Both the position numbers and the translations under genes were made by a program. Below the pieces are notes generated by a model that was not told where the DNA came from, made no database searches, and saw only the letters and a list, made by a program, of their open reading frames with translations. Below are positions 16,746 through 25,012 of a stretch of DNA of 29,135 nucleotides, piece after piece. The stretch is from JBKHBQ01 sp046542305 (GTDB lineage: Bacteria > Bacteroidota > Bacteroidia > Bacteroidales > 4484-276). The DNA is taken from NCBI GenBank assembly GCA_046542305.1, contig JBKHBQ010000009.1, forward strand, positions 1 to 29,135. The letters run 5' to 3'. How positions within the stretch are numbered: the stretch's first letter is position 1; every line of letters starts with the position of its first letter.

Positions 16746-17564
16746 TTATTTAATTGAGCTGTCGAGCAACTGCTGATAAAACTCATTGTATGCTTCCACA
16801 TACGTACTTTCATCCTGGTATTCCAGCACCGGTATGTTCTGAGCTGCGGCATACTTCTGAATTTCCGGATCAATGTTTTCTGCACCGTAGATCACAGCAT
16901 CGGAATGATCGATGGCAGATTTTACCACGCTGAAATAATCAGGGTCCTTAAAGTGTTTGAGGTCGGCATCTTTAATTTTATCGAATTTCAGTTTTTTGGC
17001 AAACTCCGGGCTTAGCTGTTCTTCGAATTTATCGTTATACACCGAAAATACCACCCTGGCGTCTGAAAAAAGCGGATTGTCGCGGAAGATCTTCTTGATA
17101 TACAACGGCATCAGGCCTGCAAACCATCCGTGGCAGTGGATAACATCCGGCGGCCAGCCCAGCTTCTTTACCGTTTCGAGCACTCCGCGGGCGAAAAAGA
17201 TCATCCGCTCGTCGTTATCTTCGAAAAATTTGCCACTCTTGTCCCTGAACATCGACTTGCGGTGGAAATAGTCTTCGTTGTCGATGAAATACACCTGCAT
17301 ACGGGCCTGTTGAATAGATGCCACTTTAATGATCAGTGGATGGTCAGCATCGTCGATGATCAGATTCATACCCGAAAGGCGAATCACTTCGTGCAACTGA
17401 TTGCGACGTTCGTTGATGTTTCCGTAGCGGGGCATAAAAGTTCTGATCTCCCTCCCCTTTTCCTGAATACCCTGTGGCAGGTATCTTCCAATGTGACTGA
17501 TCGGATTTTCTTTCAGATAAGGGGTAATTTCCTGCATTACGTACAGAACTTTTGCTTTTTCCAT
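16746..17564 (-). CDS. Glycogen/starch-synthase N-domain-like protein
   Basis: This 272-residue protein aligns by eye with the N-terminal half of GT5 glycogen synthases (LYVMQEITPYL ... GRYLPQGIQEKGREIRTFMPRYG ... DVIHCHGWFAGLMPLYIK). The C-terminal Rossmann half that binds ADP-glucose is absent, and the KxGGL substrate loop near the N-terminus reads KENPI (18-22). It belongs to a short Bacteroidota family usually annotated as glycogen synthase; from the missing parts I doubt it is a stand-alone transferase. The ATG at 17564 is chosen because the protein then begins MEKAKVLYVMQE; a TTG ten codons upstream falls inside the -7 box. It leads the operon with DUF4270 and glmS. Confidence 0.8.
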   Translation of the reverse strand: MEKAKVLYVMQEITPYLKENPISHIGRYLPQGIQEKGREIRTFMPRYGNINERRNQLHEVIRLSGMNLIIDDADHPLIIKVASIQQARMQVYFIDNEDYFHRKSMFRDKSGKFFEDNDERMIFFARGVLETVKKLGWPPDVIHCHGWFAGLMPLYIKKIFRDNPLFSDARVVFSVYNDKFEEQLSPEFAKKLKFDKIKDADLKHFKDPDYFSVVKSAIDHSDAVIYGAENIDPEIQKYAAAQNIPVLEYQDESTYVEAYNEFYQQLLDSSIK

Positions 17565-17591
17565 TTTAACAGCAGATTTGATTATAGCATG

Positions 17592-17599
17592 CAAAGGTA
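17592..17599 (-). promoter_or_regulatory. -7 box for the GT5-like / DUF4270 / glmS operon
   Basis: On the minus strand TACCTTTG matches TAnnTTTG, 27 bp before the ATG at 17564. Confidence 0.5.
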
Positions 17600-17763
17600 C
17601 AAAAAAAACGTCAAACGTTGCTTACCCTGAATTCCTTAATTGTCAGGAATGTTATAGGATTGGTGAAATTCAAATGCACCTTTCGCATTGCAATAAAACA
17701 TAAACTTGCTTTTACTGAGGATATTGTCCATTTCAGCCGGAGATTTTCTTTAAGTACTTTACC

Positions 17764-19188
17764 TCAATAATTAACGGAAGGGGCATGTGTTTCAAGGCTG
17801 CGATAGGTATAGAAACTGGTTTGCCCCGGCTGAATTTCCACGGAAAAAGTATGGGATTGGGTATTGCCGTTTGAATTTGTTTCCAGTGTCAGTTGGTGGG
17901 TGCCTGCCGGCAAAGAAATCCGTGTGTAGGAAATCGAATAGGGAAGAGTTTGCCAATTGCGGGTATCGGCTTTTTCCGTCAGGGCATTGATGATGCTGAT
18001 GGCCGCACCCACATCTTTGTTTTCCCTGCGGGCAGCCTCTTCTGTAGCCCTTTTCACGGCGAACCTCAGCAGCGAATTCGAAAGCTCGCGCAGCATTCTG
18101 TCTTTTAGGGTTTTAAATGCAATGGCATTAACATCTTCGGCAAGCTCCAGGGTATGACTTTCTCCGTTTGCTTTCACCGCTGCTGCTGTAAATACAGGCT
18201 TTCGTTCAACATATTTCGGAAAGGCAATTCTCACAATGCTCAGGTCGGAAAAGCTGGTTTGTTCTTCTTTGGAAAAATCACCGATATAAAACGGGATGCT
18301 CAGCCCCATCTCTTCATTAACAAAGGTAACCCAGCCGCCTTCGCCGCGCAGAATGGAAAAATTAATGCTCCATTCGGCTTTTACCGGGCCATATCCATTA
18401 TGCCAGATCACCACCAGGTCGCCTCCTCCGGGATTTTCAACCGGCTTGTAGCGCATTCCGAATTCGTCTTCGTACTGTCGCAGTTCGTCGTAAAACCCCA
18501 TTTGGCGCGCAGTGCGAAGCAAATCCACTTTTAACTGATCAGGTGCCGAAACCCCGAAATTCTCACTGTAGACCTTTCTGTAGGTTTCCAGCGCGTTGCG
18601 ATAGGCGATAAAGGCATTGTTGGGATCGTTTCCGGCTTCATAGATCAGCCCGATGAGCACATGAGCAAAGGCATCGTCGGAATAACGGTTTTTCCTTTCC
18701 TTGTACTTGTCGTTGAGCTGGTAAAGGATGATGTTCATCCGGCGGCATTCCACCAGCGCATCCTCGTATTGGCCCAGGTTGAGGTAGTTCAGCGCCTTGT
18801 AGTAGTTTACGAATACCATCTCGAAATCTTCGGGACGGTATGGCTTAACGGCAGGATTGGTGAACAGCGCCAGGCCCTCGAGCGCTAAATTCTTCTGAAG
18901 ATCCTCGATCATGTAATCGGCTTCGTTGAGCCGTTGGTTGCTCAGGGAATAATCGTTCAGCATCCAGTGCACCCATCCGTCGTTCAACAGGTACAACAGG
19001 CGGTTGATGCCCCTCTGCATCCTGTTGTTATTGTCCAGCCATTCCGAAGCCTGCTCAATCTGCCCCTGCATTACATAATCCTGAAACTGCTGAGTTTTGC
19101 GGTAATAGGTGGCACAACCCGCAGTGAACAGGATGAAAAAGAGAACTGCGATTCCGATACCGAATGCTTTAACAGATTTCAATTTCAA
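17764..19188 (-). CDS. COG3014-type TPR lipoprotein
   Basis: This 474-residue protein has a lipoprotein signal peptide (lipobox TAGC, Cys25) followed by CATYYRKTQQFQDYVMQG. Helical TPR-like repeats fill about residues 30-235 (NYYKALNYLNLGQYEDALVECRRMN, DDAFAHVLIGLIYEAGNDPNNAFIAYRNAL). The C-terminal half (about 255-474) is beta-rich, with GGDLVVIWHNGYGPVK and a PEGA-like closing segment (ISLPAGTHQLTLETNSNG). I recognise the family as COG3014, usually encoded beside LpoB. It lies 134 bp downstream of the LpoB-like gene. A role with LpoB in envelope or peptidoglycan synthesis is inferred from neighbourhood only. Confidence 0.8.
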   Translation of the reverse strand: MKLKSVKAFGIGIAVLFFILFTAGCATYYRKTQQFQDYVMQGQIEQASEWLDNNNRMQRGINRLLYLLNDGWVHWMLNDYSLSNQRLNEADYMIEDLQKNLALEGLALFTNPAVKPYRPEDFEMVFVNYYKALNYLNLGQYEDALVECRRMNIILYQLNDKYKERKNRYSDDAFAHVLIGLIYEAGNDPNNAFIAYRNALETYRKVYSENFGVSAPDQLKVDLLRTARQMGFYDELRQYEDEFGMRYKPVENPGGGDLVVIWHNGYGPVKAEWSINFSILRGEGGWVTFVNEEMGLSIPFYIGDFSKEEQTSFSDLSIVRIAFPKYVERKPVFTAAAVKANGESHTLELAEDVNAIAFKTLKDRMLRELSNSLLRFAVKRATEEAARRENKDVGAAISIINALTEKADTRNWQTLPYSISYTRISLPAGTHQLTLETNSNGNTQSHTFSVEIQPGQTSFYTYRSLETHAPSVNY

Positions 19189-19322
19189 AATTAATGATGG
19201 TTATTGCGGATTTTAATACCATTCATTGCCGGCACACGGGGCCCGCAGAAGCATCACATGTAGGGTTGGTTCCTTTACTGGAAATTTCACCCTGCATAAT
19301 ATCAGGCCACAAAAAGCAATGA

Positions 19323-19913
19323 TTACTTGTTGATATATTTTTTGATTTCCTTTTCACCAATCCATACCACCTCGTTTGTGGTGATATTGGTAAGCTGAAG
19401 ATTAACTTTATAAAACACCACCTTTTCTTTTTTGTAGGTATCCACAATGGAGGCGATATCGCCCTGCAACATAAAGTCGGCACCGATCTCGCGTCCCCAT
19501 TGCGACATGGTTTCAGGTGAAGCATAATCCTGTTGTCCGGCACGTTCGGCGCGAATCTGCTCGCGTTTCTCACCGCCCTGCACCAGGGTTACCCTACCCG
19601 AGTTGATAAATTCTTTTTCCAGGTCGCGAATAAAGACTTCGGCATCGATATGCTCATGGGTTTTATTCTGTACGAAACCTACGATTACCACAGGCTTTTC
19701 GCCATTATTTCTGCTCTGAAAATTTGAAATCCAGCGTTCGCTAATTGCCTGTGTTATCATAGCATCCGCTGTTAGCTTTGCGTCCGTGGAATTCCATCTT
19801 CCGCTCAGATCGATGGTTTGATCGGGATCGAGGCGGGTTACCTTACGCGAAGAACACGAAACCGCCACCAGCATAATGAGGGCAGCCAGAATCAGTTGAT
19901 GTACTTTTTTCAT
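19323..19913 (-). CDS. lpoB: LpoB-like penicillin-binding-protein activator lipoprotein
   Basis: In Enterobacteria LpoB is an outer-membrane lipoprotein that activates PBP1b. This 196-residue protein has a lipoprotein signal (MKKVHQLILAALIMLVAVSC, Cys20). It carries the family core, with LTADAMITQAISERWISNF, PVVIVGFVQNKTHEHID, LEKEFINSGRVTLV and a closing ITTNEVVWIGEKEIKKY strand. It lacks the long disordered linker of enterobacterial LpoB, so it may not span to the cytoplasmic-membrane synthase in the same way. The ATG at 19913 is chosen over upstream starts at 19922 and 19952 because it gives an ideal lipoprotein signal. Its neighbour is the COG3014 lipoprotein gene. Confidence 0.85.
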   Translation of the reverse strand: MKKVHQLILAALIMLVAVSCSSRKVTRLDPDQTIDLSGRWNSTDAKLTADAMITQAISERWISNFQSRNNGEKPVVIVGFVQNKTHEHIDAEVFIRDLEKEFINSGRVTLVQGGEKREQIRAERAGQQDYASPETMSQWGREIGADFMLQGDIASIVDTYKKEKVVFYKVNLQLTNITTNEVVWIGEKEIKKYINK

Positions 19914-20013
19914 TTTATGCATTTTTGGAATTGATATTTGTTTTGAATGCAACAGCTAACTATTACAGATCAAAAATCGACATTTGATTGCTATTCCCGG
20001 CATGTGGCAGGAA

Positions 20014-20655
20014 TTAAATCCTTACAAAGGGATTGTTGCGCTTTTCGTAGCCGATGGTGGTTTCGGGGCCGTGACCGGGATAAACCGTATAATCGTCGTC
20101 CAGCACGAAAAGCTTATTGCGGATGTGTGAGATGAGGATATCGTAATCGCCTGTGGGCAGATCGGTACGGCCGATGCTGTCGCGGAAAAGCACATCGCCG
20201 GCAATGACCATGCGGTTCTGGTGGTTGATCAGGCAGATGTGGCCGTCAACATGGCCAGGCGTGTAGATCACCTCCAGCGCTGAATTGCCGAATTTCACCT
20301 GATCGCCTTCGCGGAGAAATACCTCGGGAATCACCACCTCCACATCGTCCACCCCAAAAAGCATGGCATGTTCGGGAGCGCTGCGCAGTGTCGCAAGCGA
20401 GGATTCATGCATCAGGGGATCCAGGTCGTATTTTTGGTGAACATATGAAATGCCAAGAATATGATCGATATGGCAATGGGTGAGCACCTGGGCAACGGGC
20501 TTCAAATCATTTTCAGAGATGAACCTGTCCAGTTCCGCTTCCTCTTCTCTGCCGTGGCATCCCGGGTCGATAATCACACACTCGCCGCTGTCGTCATAAA
20601 TGAGCCAGGTATTTTCCTGAAATGCATTAAAAACCAATCTTTCAACTTTAACCAT
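20014..20655 (-). CDS. Metallo-beta-lactamase-fold hydrolase (glyoxalase II-like)
   Basis: This 213-residue cytosolic enzyme has the full metal-binding set: THCHIDH (H60, H62, D64, H65), PGHVDGH (H135), AGD (D154) and YPGHGPETTIGYEKRNNPF (H195). It resembles the compact YcbL/GloB-like group, which hydrolyses thioesters such as S-lactoylglutathione. Bacteroidota generally lack glutathione, so the real substrate may be another thiol ester; this is inference. It is divergent from the 1147-residue outer-membrane gene. Confidence 0.9.
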   Translation of the reverse strand: MVKVERLVFNAFQENTWLIYDDSGECVIIDPGCHGREEEAELDRFISENDLKPVAQVLTHCHIDHILGISYVHQKYDLDPLMHESSLATLRSAPEHAMLFGVDDVEVVIPEVFLREGDQVKFGNSALEVIYTPGHVDGHICLINHQNRMVIAGDVLFRDSIGRTDLPTGDYDILISHIRNKLFVLDDDYTVYPGHGPETTIGYEKRNNPFVRI

Positions 20656-20713
20656 ATGTCATCAGTTTAATTATCCGGCGAATGGATGCCGGCACAAAAT
20701 AAAACAGGCGTTA

Positions 20714-20721
20714 CAAAGTTA
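20714..20721 (-). promoter_or_regulatory. -7 box for the MBL-fold gene
   Basis: On the minus strand TAACTTTG matches TAnnTTTG, about 59 bp before the ATG. Confidence 0.5.
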
Positions 20722-20776
20722 TCATTTATTGAATACAAATAAACCAGCGCAGCCATTCTTACGTTTATTAATCAAC

Positions 20777-20784
20777 TAATTTTG
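20777..20784 (+). promoter_or_regulatory. -7 box for the propeller-barrel gene
   Basis: TAATTTTG matches TAnnTTTG, 29 bp before the ATG at 20814. It is divergent from the MBL promoter, 55 bp away. Confidence 0.5.
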
Positions 20785-20813
20785 CTTGCGCATGTTCAAC
20801 CAATTTGCCGGGG

Positions 20814-23800
20814 ATGAAATTTGTTTTACCATTTTTAAACACACCGGGAAAACTGCTGCTGTGGGTGCCAGCCCTGCTGATGCTCTTTTTGTCCCTGCCC
20901 TCCCGTGCCCAGTTTTACAACGGCTATCAAATGGAATTTGGCAGAAGCCGCGTTCAATTCGATGAATTTTTGTGGACCTATTATAAGTTCGACCGTTTCG
21001 ATACCTATTTTTACCTTAACGGAAAGGAACTGGCACTTCATACCGCCCGCTATGCCGACAGCGAACTGGCGCGCATGGAATCGGACCTCGAAACCTACCT
21101 GGAAGGTAAAATCCAGTTTCTGATCTTCAACAACCTGAACGACCTGAAGCAAAGCAATATCGGCCTTACCACCGGTACGCAATACAATGTCGGCGGAGTA
21201 TCGCATATCCTTGGCAACAAGGTGGTGCTGTACTTCGACGGCAGCATGATCAACTTCGAGCAGCAGATCAGGCGGGGGATTGCCCATATATTGCTTCAGA
21301 ATGCCATCTTCGGCAACAACATCGGTTCGCAGGTGATGAATTCGTTCCTGCAGAATTTTCCCGAATGGTACACCCAGGGGCTGATCGCCTATCTGGCCGA
21401 AGAATGGAATACCCGCATCGACAACCGCATCAGAAATGCTATAAAATCGGGGAAATACAAGAAGTTCAACCGGCTGATCATGGACGAAAATCTTGTGACA
21501 GACGCCGGGCATTCGTTCTGGAGATTTATCGCCGAAAAATACGGCAAAGCCAATGTGGTGAGCGTGATCAACATGACCCGGGTAAGCCGTAGCATCGAAA
21601 CGGGATTTCAGTACGTGCTCGGCATAACTCTCGACACCCTGTTTGAAGAATGGAAAGCCTACTACAGCGACATATACAACGCGGAATCTGCCGATCGCAG
21701 CCTGCCTTCCAACGAGGAAAAACTTACCGGAAAACGGGTACTGAAACGCAATGATAAAAACCGCAAATACACCGAGCTTCAGATTGGCCCGACGGGAGAA
21801 TATGCAGCTTTCGTAACCAATGAAACCGGAAAATACAAGGTTTGGCTGCACCATTTCAGAAGCAATAAAATAAAGAAAATCTACACCGGCGGCTACCGTC
21901 TCGACGAAAAAGTAGATTACACCTATCCCCTGCTTACGTGGCATCCTACCGGCCGAATCCTTACCATGGCCCTGGAAAAAAAAGGTCTGATCTGGCTGTA
22001 TTTTTACGACATTGAAGAAAAGGATTTTACAAAACAAAACATTTTCGGATTTCAGAAAGTAACCGACCTCAGTTATACTGATGACGGGCGGACCCTGGTG
22101 CTCTCGGCGGTGAAGAACGGGCAGAGCGACCTTTTCCTGTTTCATATTGCCTCAGGGAGCACCGAACAGCTTACCAACGATATTTACGACGACATAAATC
22201 CGCAGTTCATCGATAACTCCACCAGGATCATTTTCAGTTCAAACCGTCCCGGTGATACTTTGAACTTCGGCGAAAAACTGCCGCCGGTGGACGTCGACAG
22301 ATTTTACGATGTATTCATCTTTAATTTCCGGGCCGGCGATCCGGTACTCCGCCGCGTGACCAACACGCCGCTTGCCAACGAAATCCAGCCGATGAAATAC
22401 AACCGCAAAGGCTATTTTACTTACATGAGCGATCAAAACGGCATCTACAACGCTTACATCGCGCGCCTCGACAGCGCCGTGGCCTATGTGGATACCACCG
22501 TGCATTACCGCTATTTTACCCGTTCCTTTCCTGTCACCAATTATTCCAGAAACATGACAGAGCATCATGTAAGCCCGGATGCCGGAATGAAAGCATGGGT
22601 GATCGATGAAAATCTTTATAACGAAGTATATGTGAGCGAGCTGCTGCCGCCGTCAGAACTGCAACCTGAAGAGCTTACCTTTACCACTTTTATGCAGCGC
22701 CAACTGGCACAGGAAATTAAAAAACCTGTCAGCCGGGAAACACCAACGCAACAGCCCGAAAAATCCCCCATGCAGCCGCAGCCGCAGCAGCAGGGCGAGC
22801 AACAGCGAAAAAGCTTCAGGAATGTGATGCGCAACGACACCTGTCAGATGGAAGCCGACGGGGAGCGGTCGCCACGCGAGGGCAGGATCGATCTTGAAAA
22901 CTACCACCTCGATAAGCAGGGTATTGTGGACATTAATATGCCCGACACGCTAAATGCCTTATCCTCCCGGTTTAAGGTCGCTGCCGATACCACCGGGGAT
23001 GAGTTTGTGATTCCCAAGCAGCGGAACTTCTATACACAGTATTCGATCAATGAACTGGTTACACAAATCGACTTTTCATATCTCAACCAGATGTACCAGC
23101 CCTATTCTGCTTCGCTAAGCCCTAACAACCAAAATGGCGTACCGGGATTCGACGTTAATCCGAGTTATGATAACCCGGGCCTCAGCCCCACCTTCAAAGT
23201 GGGTGTGACCGACCTGATGGAGGATTACCGGATTATGGGCGGCGTACGTCTCGGCCTGGATCTGGTAAATAAGGAATACTTTTTCAATTTTGCCAACCTG
23301 AAAAAGCGGCTCGACAAAGAATTTGTGTTCATGCGGCGCTCGCTCGAACAAATTGCCCTGTCGGAACTGGTGAGCAAGCAAAAGATCAACGAAGGATATT
23401 TCATCCTTACATGGCCGTTTACAAGGGTTTTGCGGATTCGCAGCACATTTCTGTTCAGGAACGAAAATTATATTACCACCGGGACGCGTGAAGCCTATCT
23501 GCGCGAACCCGACTTCACAAGAAACTGGGGCGGCGCCAAGTTGCAACTCATCTACGACGATTCACGCGAACTGGGATTGAACCTGCTGGAGGGTTCCCGT
23601 TTTATGATCTTTGCGGAATACAACCAATTGGTGGACGATCTGGAGCGCAACCTGTTCGTTCTTGGTTTCGATATGCGCAACTATACCAAGATCCACCGGC
23701 AGTTCATCTGGGCCAACCGCATTGCCGGAAGCACCAATTTCGGCACCGAAAAGCTGCTCTATTTTATGGGCGCCACCGATAGCTGGATGTTTCCCAAATT

Positions 23801-24257
23801 CGGTCAGGACACCCGCATCGATCCGGAAATGAACTGGGTTTACCAGGCGCTGGCTACCAATATGCGCGGGTTTAACCAGAATGCGCGCAACGGAAACAAT
23901 TTTGTGCTGATCAATTCGGAATTTAGAATGCCTGTGTTCAAATACCTGCTCAACAAGCCTATCAAATCGGAACTGGTGAAGAATTTCCAGGTGGTGGCTT
24001 TTGGCGACATCGGTACGGCCTGGACCGGCTGGAATCCCTATGACGAAGACAATGTGCTGTACACCCGGTATGAAACCAGCGGTCCGCTCCGCATCAGGGT
24101 TCAGTACGAAAAGGATCCGATCATTGGCGGGGTGGGTTTTGGTGCACGTACCAAATTGCTGGGATATTTTCTGAAAGCCGATGTGGCATGGGGTATCGAA
24201 GACGGCGAGATTAAAAGCAAACCAAAGTTTTACCTGTCAATGAGTCTTGATTTTTAA
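20814..24257 (+). CDS. Outer-membrane protein: pseudo-gluzincin, TolB-like propeller, Omp85-like barrel
   Basis: This 1147-residue protein has a signal peptide ending SRAQ (about residue 33). Residues about 45-285 resemble a peptidase-MA gluzincin (NFPEWYTQGLIAYLAEEW), but the HExxH site reads RGIAH (154-158) and the third ligand Glu is Gln188, so it looks inactive. Residues about 305-600 are TolB/PD40-like propeller blades (GEYAAFVTNETGKYKVWL, TDDGRTLVLSAVKNGQSDLF, RIIFSSNRPGD). A Q/P-rich linker (about 640-665) leads to a C-terminal barrel (about 770-1147) with Omp85/surface-antigen traits: NMRGFNQNARNGNNF, GDIGTAWTGW, GGVGFGARTKLLGYFLKADVAWG and a terminal aromatic LSMSLDF. It is likely an outer-membrane protein with a large periplasmic or surface propeller. 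The function is unknown. The ATG at 20814 gives a standard signal; a TTG lies three codons earlier. Confidence 0.8.
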   Translation: MKFVLPFLNTPGKLLLWVPALLMLFLSLPSRAQFYNGYQMEFGRSRVQFDEFLWTYYKFDRFDTYFYLNGKELALHTARYADSELARMESDLETYLEGKIQFLIFNNLNDLKQSNIGLTTGTQYNVGGVSHILGNKVVLYFDGSMINFEQQIRRGIAHILLQNAIFGNNIGSQVMNSFLQNFPEWYTQGLIAYLAEEWNTRIDNRIRNAIKSGKYKKFNRLIMDENLVTDAGHSFWRFIAEKYGKANVVSVINMTRVSRSIETGFQYVLGITLDTLFEEWKAYYSDIYNAESADRSLPSNEEKLTGKRVLKRNDKNRKYTELQIGPTGEYAAFVTNETGKYKVWLHHFRSNKIKKIYTGGYRLDEKVDYTYPLLTWHPTGRILTMALEKKGLIWLYFYDIEEKDFTKQNIFGFQKVTDLSYTDDGRTLVLSAVKNGQSDLFLFHIASGSTEQLTNDIYDDINPQFIDNSTRIIFSSNRPGDTLNFGEKLPPVDVDRFYDVFIFNFRAGDPVLRRVTNTPLANEIQPMKYNRKGYFTYMSDQNGIYNAYIARLDSAVAYVDTTVHYRYFTRSFPVTNYSRNMTEHHVSPDAGMKAWVIDENLYNEVYVSELLPPSELQPEELTFTTFMQRQLAQEIKKPVSRETPTQQPEKSPMQPQPQQQGEQQRKSFRNVMRNDTCQMEADGERSPREGRIDLENYHLDKQGIVDINMPDTLNALSSRFKVAADTTGDEFVIPKQRNFYTQYSINELVTQIDFSYLNQMYQPYSASLSPNNQNGVPGFDVNPSYDNPGLSPTFKVGVTDLMEDYRIMGGVRLGLDLVNKEYFFNFANLKKRLDKEFVFMRRSLEQIALSELVSKQKINEGYFILTWPFTRVLRIRSTFLFRNENYITTGTREAYLREPDFTRNWGGAKLQLIYDDSRELGLNLLEGSRFMIFAEYNQLVDDLERNLFVLGFDMRNYTKIHRQFIWANRIAGSTNFGTEKLLYFMGATDSWMFPKFGQDTRIDPEMNWVYQALATNMRGFNQNARNGNNFVLINSEFRMPVFKYLLNKPIKSELVKNFQVVAFGDIGTAWTGWNPYDEDNVLYTRYETSGPLRIRVQYEKDPIIGGVGFGARTKLLGYFLKADVAWGIEDGEIKSKPKFYLSMSLDF

Positions 24258-24268
24258 AATTATCTGCT

Positions 24269-24637
24269 ATGAATCCAACCACTCTGGTCATATTGATCCT
24301 TATCGGACTGATCGCAGGTGTCTTTAGCGGGCTGATCGGGATCGGAGGTGCAGTGATTATGATTCCTGCCCTGATTTTTATCCTGGGATTCCCGCAACAA
24401 CTTGCCCAGGGAACCAGCCTGGCAGTGATGCTGCCACCAATCGGACTACTGGCCGCTTACAATTACTGGAAAGCAGGCGCCGTAAACATCCAGTACGCAC
24501 TTATCATCGCCCTGGCTTTTATCATCGGCGGATACATCGGCTCCCTGATGGCCGTAAAAATCCCCACCGGCCTGCTTCGGAAAATTTTTGCCGTAGCATT
24601 GATCATCATTGCCATAAATATGTTCTTCAGAAAATAA
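24269..24637 (+). CDS. Half-size TauE/SafE family permease
   Basis: This 122-residue integral membrane protein has four hydrophobic segments (about 5-25, 28-45, 50-66 and 75-118 with a break). It starts with the TauE/SafE signature GLIAGVFSGLIGIGGAVIMIPAL, followed by QLAQGTSLAVMLP. Full-length members (about 250 residues) are two such halves and export sulfite or sulfonate-derived anions. A single half must dimerise to form an equivalent channel. Short stand-alone members occur in Bacteroidota, so this is not clearly a fragment. It starts 11 bp after the propeller-barrel gene and is probably co-transcribed. Confidence 0.8.
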   Translation: MNPTTLVILILIGLIAGVFSGLIGIGGAVIMIPALIFILGFPQQLAQGTSLAVMLPPIGLLAAYNYWKAGAVNIQYALIIALAFIIGGYIGSLMAVKIPTGLLRKIFAVALIIIAINMFFRK

Positions 24638-25012
24638 AGCCGATACTTCATTACAAAAATTAATTCATTTATACCACTAAAATCTTCCCGTAAAATCAAC
24701 AACCTGATGTTGATAAAAAAAATTACCTTTTCCTGAAATTTCTTTCAAAGCAGGTAAAAAAGTTTATTTTTCTAAGTTACGTGCCAAATCAATATAACGG
24801 GAAATATTTTTTGTACCCGGCAGGGTTAGGGATTTTGATTTCAACCAGATAATGTTTTCAACAATCCCAATGTTAAAAAATTGTTTTGCATCGCCCCCGG
24901 ATATCATTGTATCTTGCAAGACAATTTACTGTTAAGCATAGTTCAGGTATCGCCTGAAAATCAGCAATCAATTCAATTAGTTTAATCAGAACCCATTGTC
25001 ATATAATACATT
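24638..25012 (+). other. 375-bp gap upstream of nrdJ
   Basis: No protein gene is convincing here. It holds an inverted repeat at 24695-24714 (7-bp arms ATCAACA/TGTTGAT, followed by A not T, so not a normal terminator) and a 6-bp hairpin at 24942-24958 (TTCAGG/CCTGAA). I saw no perfect TAnnTTTG box, no cobalamin-riboswitch B12 box and no NrdR box pair. Confidence 0.6.

Noticed and set aside
20835..22145. 436-codon open frame antisense to the propeller-barrel gene
   Set aside because: The opposite strand carries signal peptide, gluzincin-like and propeller motifs; the antisense product resembles nothing I recognise and has no start context.
24695..24720. Inverted repeat followed by a homopolymer run as a terminator for the TauE gene
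   Set aside because: The run is A, not T, on the plus strand, and the minus-strand T run precedes the stem instead of following it; no gene on that strand needs it.
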